Shown in pieces: positions 62,625 through 64,000 of a stretch of 64,000 nucleotides of DNA; the first letter of the stretch is position 1; each line of letters starts with the position of its first letter. Made by a program: the position numbers and the translations under genes. Below the pieces are notes generated by a model. It was given only the letters and a program-made list of their open reading frames with translations, did not search any database and was not told the origin of the DNA. The DNA is from RGIG7213 sp045544195 (lineage in GTDB: Bacteria > Bacillota > Clostridia > Oscillospirales > CAG-272): NCBI GenBank assembly GCA_045544195.1, contig JAZPYO010000040.1, positions 25,971 to 89,970 on the forward strand. Direction: 5' to 3'.

Positions 62625-63028
62625 TCATATCCGATATGCTGTTCCCTTGTTGAAAATACTTATTTCATTATCTATCCCTGTAGTGAATTTCTGCTCTTTT
62701 TTCGCAACTACAGCATCTGCCTCTTTTTCTGCATGAGTTACCGGTGCATCTCTACATTCGGCATTCCAACACTCTTCACGTTTACAGTATGCTTCAATAT
62801 TATCATTTGGACGGTTCTCATCGTAGATCACATCGAAAATCAATTTTGCTATCCTATCAATGTCATCATCCAAGCAATCGGAGCATACACCTTACGGGAA
62901 TATTCTTCAATACGAACATAAAAGGGATGGCTGGAATTCAGATCGGCAGTTTTAACCTTGTTTTGGCTATTAGCGTATGGAGATAATGGAATCTCATTCA
63001 GTACATTATCTCCACACAGTACAAAATT
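62625..63028 (-). pseudogene. Remnant of an AIPR-family (abortive infection) protein
   Basis: On the minus strand 62849-63028 translates without a stop into a segment containing NSQNKVKTADLNSSHPF and then VRIEEYSRKVYAP, which closely fits the TNSQNxVKxxDLxSxxPF...EE block of AIPR proteins, a phage-resistance family. A frameshift near 62860 leads to a second fragment (62625-62873: DDIDRIAKLIFDVIYDENRP...), which I do not recognise. Start, ATP- or nuclease-like parts and most of the domain are missing. It is not expressed as a functional protein. An 11-bp inverted repeat (TGGAGATAATG at 62978-62988 and CATTATCTCCA at 63004-63014) lies in it. Confidence 0.55.
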
Positions 63029-63130
63029 TCATGCGTCATTTCGTGCGTCAATTTTTTGCGTTTTTTCAGAAATGCGAATCAACGTCATACGGAAAGTTGC
63101 ACATATGCTCTACTTTTTATCACCTGTCAA
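63029..63130. other. Noncoding stretch between the AIPR remnant and the TlpA terminator
   Basis: About 100 bases without a recognisable gene or signal; it may be more of the decayed gene. Confidence 0.35.
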
Positions 63131-63168
63131 AAGGGGCGTAAACCAATATGGTTTCCGCCCCGTGTTTA
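63131..63168 (-). terminator. Terminator of the tlpA gene
   Basis: Minus strand GGGGCG...CGCCCC with inner AAACC/GGTTT pairing (around 63134-63162), followed by TTTTTGAC. It lies just after the TlpA stop. Confidence 0.75.
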
Positions 63169-63175
63169 GCGTTTT

Positions 63176-63778
63176 TTATTTTATCATATCAATTCCTTTT
63201 TGAAGCGTATCCGCAGAAATAGCTCCAGTCGCTTGTGCAATCAGATGTCCTTCTGCATCTATAAAGTATGTGGTAGGCAAGGAATATACACTGTAAGTGG
63301 TTGCCGCACTGGAGTCTGTATCATAGAACACCGGAAAGGTATATCCTTTTGCTAAAATAAACGCCTTTGCGCTACTGAGTGTTTCGCGGCCGTCGGTCAT
63401 ATTTACCATCAGAAAGTGGATCTCATCGCCAAGCTCCAGATATTTTTCGTGGAAGTCAGGCATCTCGCTTTGGCAAGGCCCGCACCAGCTTGCCCAAAAA
63501 TTCAGTACGATCGGCTTACCAATATAATCCGACAGATTGACTTTGTTTCCCGATCCATCATAAACAGCGAAATCGGGAGCTTTGGTCAGTTGTTGTTCCG
63601 CATCGTCTGCACCCGAGCTTTCGTTTTGACTTTCATTAGCCTTCTTATTTTGCTCTCCCTGTATCAGTAGCCTGTCGGGAGTATCATTTTTACCAAGCTG
63701 CGCATAAAGCACCGAAGCACCACCAATCAGAAGAACAAACACCAACACAAGTATAATTATATTTTTCCTCTTACTCAT
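63176..63778 (-). CDS. TlpA/ResA-family thiol-disulfide oxidoreductase
   Basis: 200 residues. MSKRKNIIILVLVFVLLIGGASVLYA is an N-terminal signal anchor, so the thioredoxin domain (about 70-200) faces outside. The active site WASWCGPCQSEMPDF has CxxC, and LPTTYFIDAEGHLIAQATG follows with the cis-Pro. It reduces extracytoplasmic disulfides using electrons from CcdA, the gene 9 bases upstream. A Gln/Glu/Ser-rich linker joins anchor and domain. Confidence 0.93.
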   Translation of the reverse strand: MSKRKNIIILVLVFVLLIGGASVLYAQLGKNDTPDRLLIQGEQNKKANESQNESSGADDAEQQLTKAPDFAVYDGSGNKVNLSDYIGKPIVLNFWASWCGPCQSEMPDFHEKYLELGDEIHFLMVNMTDGRETLSSAKAFILAKGYTFPVFYDTDSSAATTYSVYSLPTTYFIDAEGHLIAQATGAISADTLQKGIDMIK

Positions 63779-63787
63779 AATTCCTCC

Positions 63788-64000
63788 TTATCCGAGAAGA
63801 CTCAGAAACCGTCCGAGCATTCCCGTTGCCATCAAAATACCGATCACAACAAGCAGACTGCCGCTGACGATATTGATGACCTTATAGTTTTTCTTGATCC
63901 AGTTGAATGCCGATTTCAGATAATCGATCAGCACCGCGCTGAGAACGAACGGGATGCCAAGTCCCAGTGAATATGCCAAAAGCATCAGCATTCCCTCTAC
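63788..64000 (-). CDS. ccdA: CcdA cytochrome c biogenesis-type membrane protein, N-terminal part cut off
   Basis: The C-terminal 70 residues only; the frame stays open to the window edge. LLAYSLGLGIPFVLSAVLID is the hallmark sixth-helix segment of CcdA/DsbD-type proteins, followed by a final membrane segment (VSGSLLVVIGILMATGML). Full CcdA carries electrons from cytoplasmic thioredoxin across the membrane to partners such as the TlpA encoded next. Confidence 0.85.
   Translation of the reverse strand, partial: VEGMLMLLAYSLGLGIPFVLSAVLIDYLKSAFNWIKKNYKVINIVSGSLLVVIGILMATGMLGRFLSLLG

Noticed and set aside
62625..62873. 82-residue ORF on the minus strand as an independent gene
   Set aside because: It has no ribosome binding site or recognisable family and directly continues, with a frameshift, from an AIPR-like fragment, so it is better read as part of a pseudogene.
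1..64000. CRISPR arrays, tRNA or rRNA genes, complete insertion sequences
   Set aside because: No regularly spaced direct repeats, no cloverleaf-like or rRNA sequence and no transposase frame were seen on reading the window.

Overview
The window reads as a chromosome segment of a low-to-mid GC Gram-positive anaerobe of class Clostridia, most likely a gut member of the Ruminococcaceae/Oscillospiraceae. The reasons are the order of the housekeeping genes, lipoprotein signals, AGGAGG ribosome binding sites, a CIRCE-controlled groESL, a Trp T-box, the oxygen-sensitive thiamine route (ThiH instead of ThiO, short ThiC) and EFR1-type ferredoxins. I saw no tRNA or rRNA gene, CRISPR array, complete insertion sequence or prophage. 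Genus assignment is inference.

Region 1 (1-19150, all on the minus strand). One dense, often overlapping housekeeping cluster, read from right to left: TrmH-type RNA methyltransferase, dprA, topA, trmFO, plsX, rnc, a radical SAM protein, smc, ftsY, rdgB, yhbY, nadD, yqeK, rsfS, leuS, then rpsU with its own terminator, and an HprK-like kinase cut by the left edge. It joins RNA processing, chromosome segregation, protein targeting, NAD synthesis and ribosome assembly.

Region 2 (19150-33120). Small independent units: an ABC-F protein, an unknown membrane protein, a BlaI/BlaR1-like repressor-protease pair with two visible operators, an NSS-family sodium symporter, a PadR-DUF1700-DUF4097 operon whose promoter is covered by a palindrome, a two-gene glycosyltransferase operon, groESL, and a lipoprotein.

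Region 3 (33120-46440). A Trp T-box drives trpB plus an unusual IMPase-HAD fusion gene. Next comes a redox-flavoured operon (flavin reductase, radical SAM, macrodomain-helical fusion, flavodoxin/ferredoxin) followed by a VWA protein. A PHP phosphoesterase lies divergent to a two-component system, which is followed by a Na/Pi cotransporter with a PhoB-box-like direct repeat in its promoter, and an ArsB/NhaD-type transporter.

Region 4 (46440-64000). Two divergent exported proteins carry related EEP (endonuclease/exonuclease/phosphatase) domains. An AT-richer island (about 52450-56460) encodes two ATPase-permease fusion ABC proteins, the second frameshifted at a poly-T run. A TPP riboswitch then controls a complete thiSFGHEDC operon. 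A decayed AIPR-like (abortive infection) gene remnant follows, and a TlpA-CcdA thiol-redox pair runs off the right edge. The parts most worth following up are the ABC island with its palindromic promoter, the IMPase-HAD fusion under tryptophan control, the candidate PhoB-like regulon, and the paired EEP proteins.
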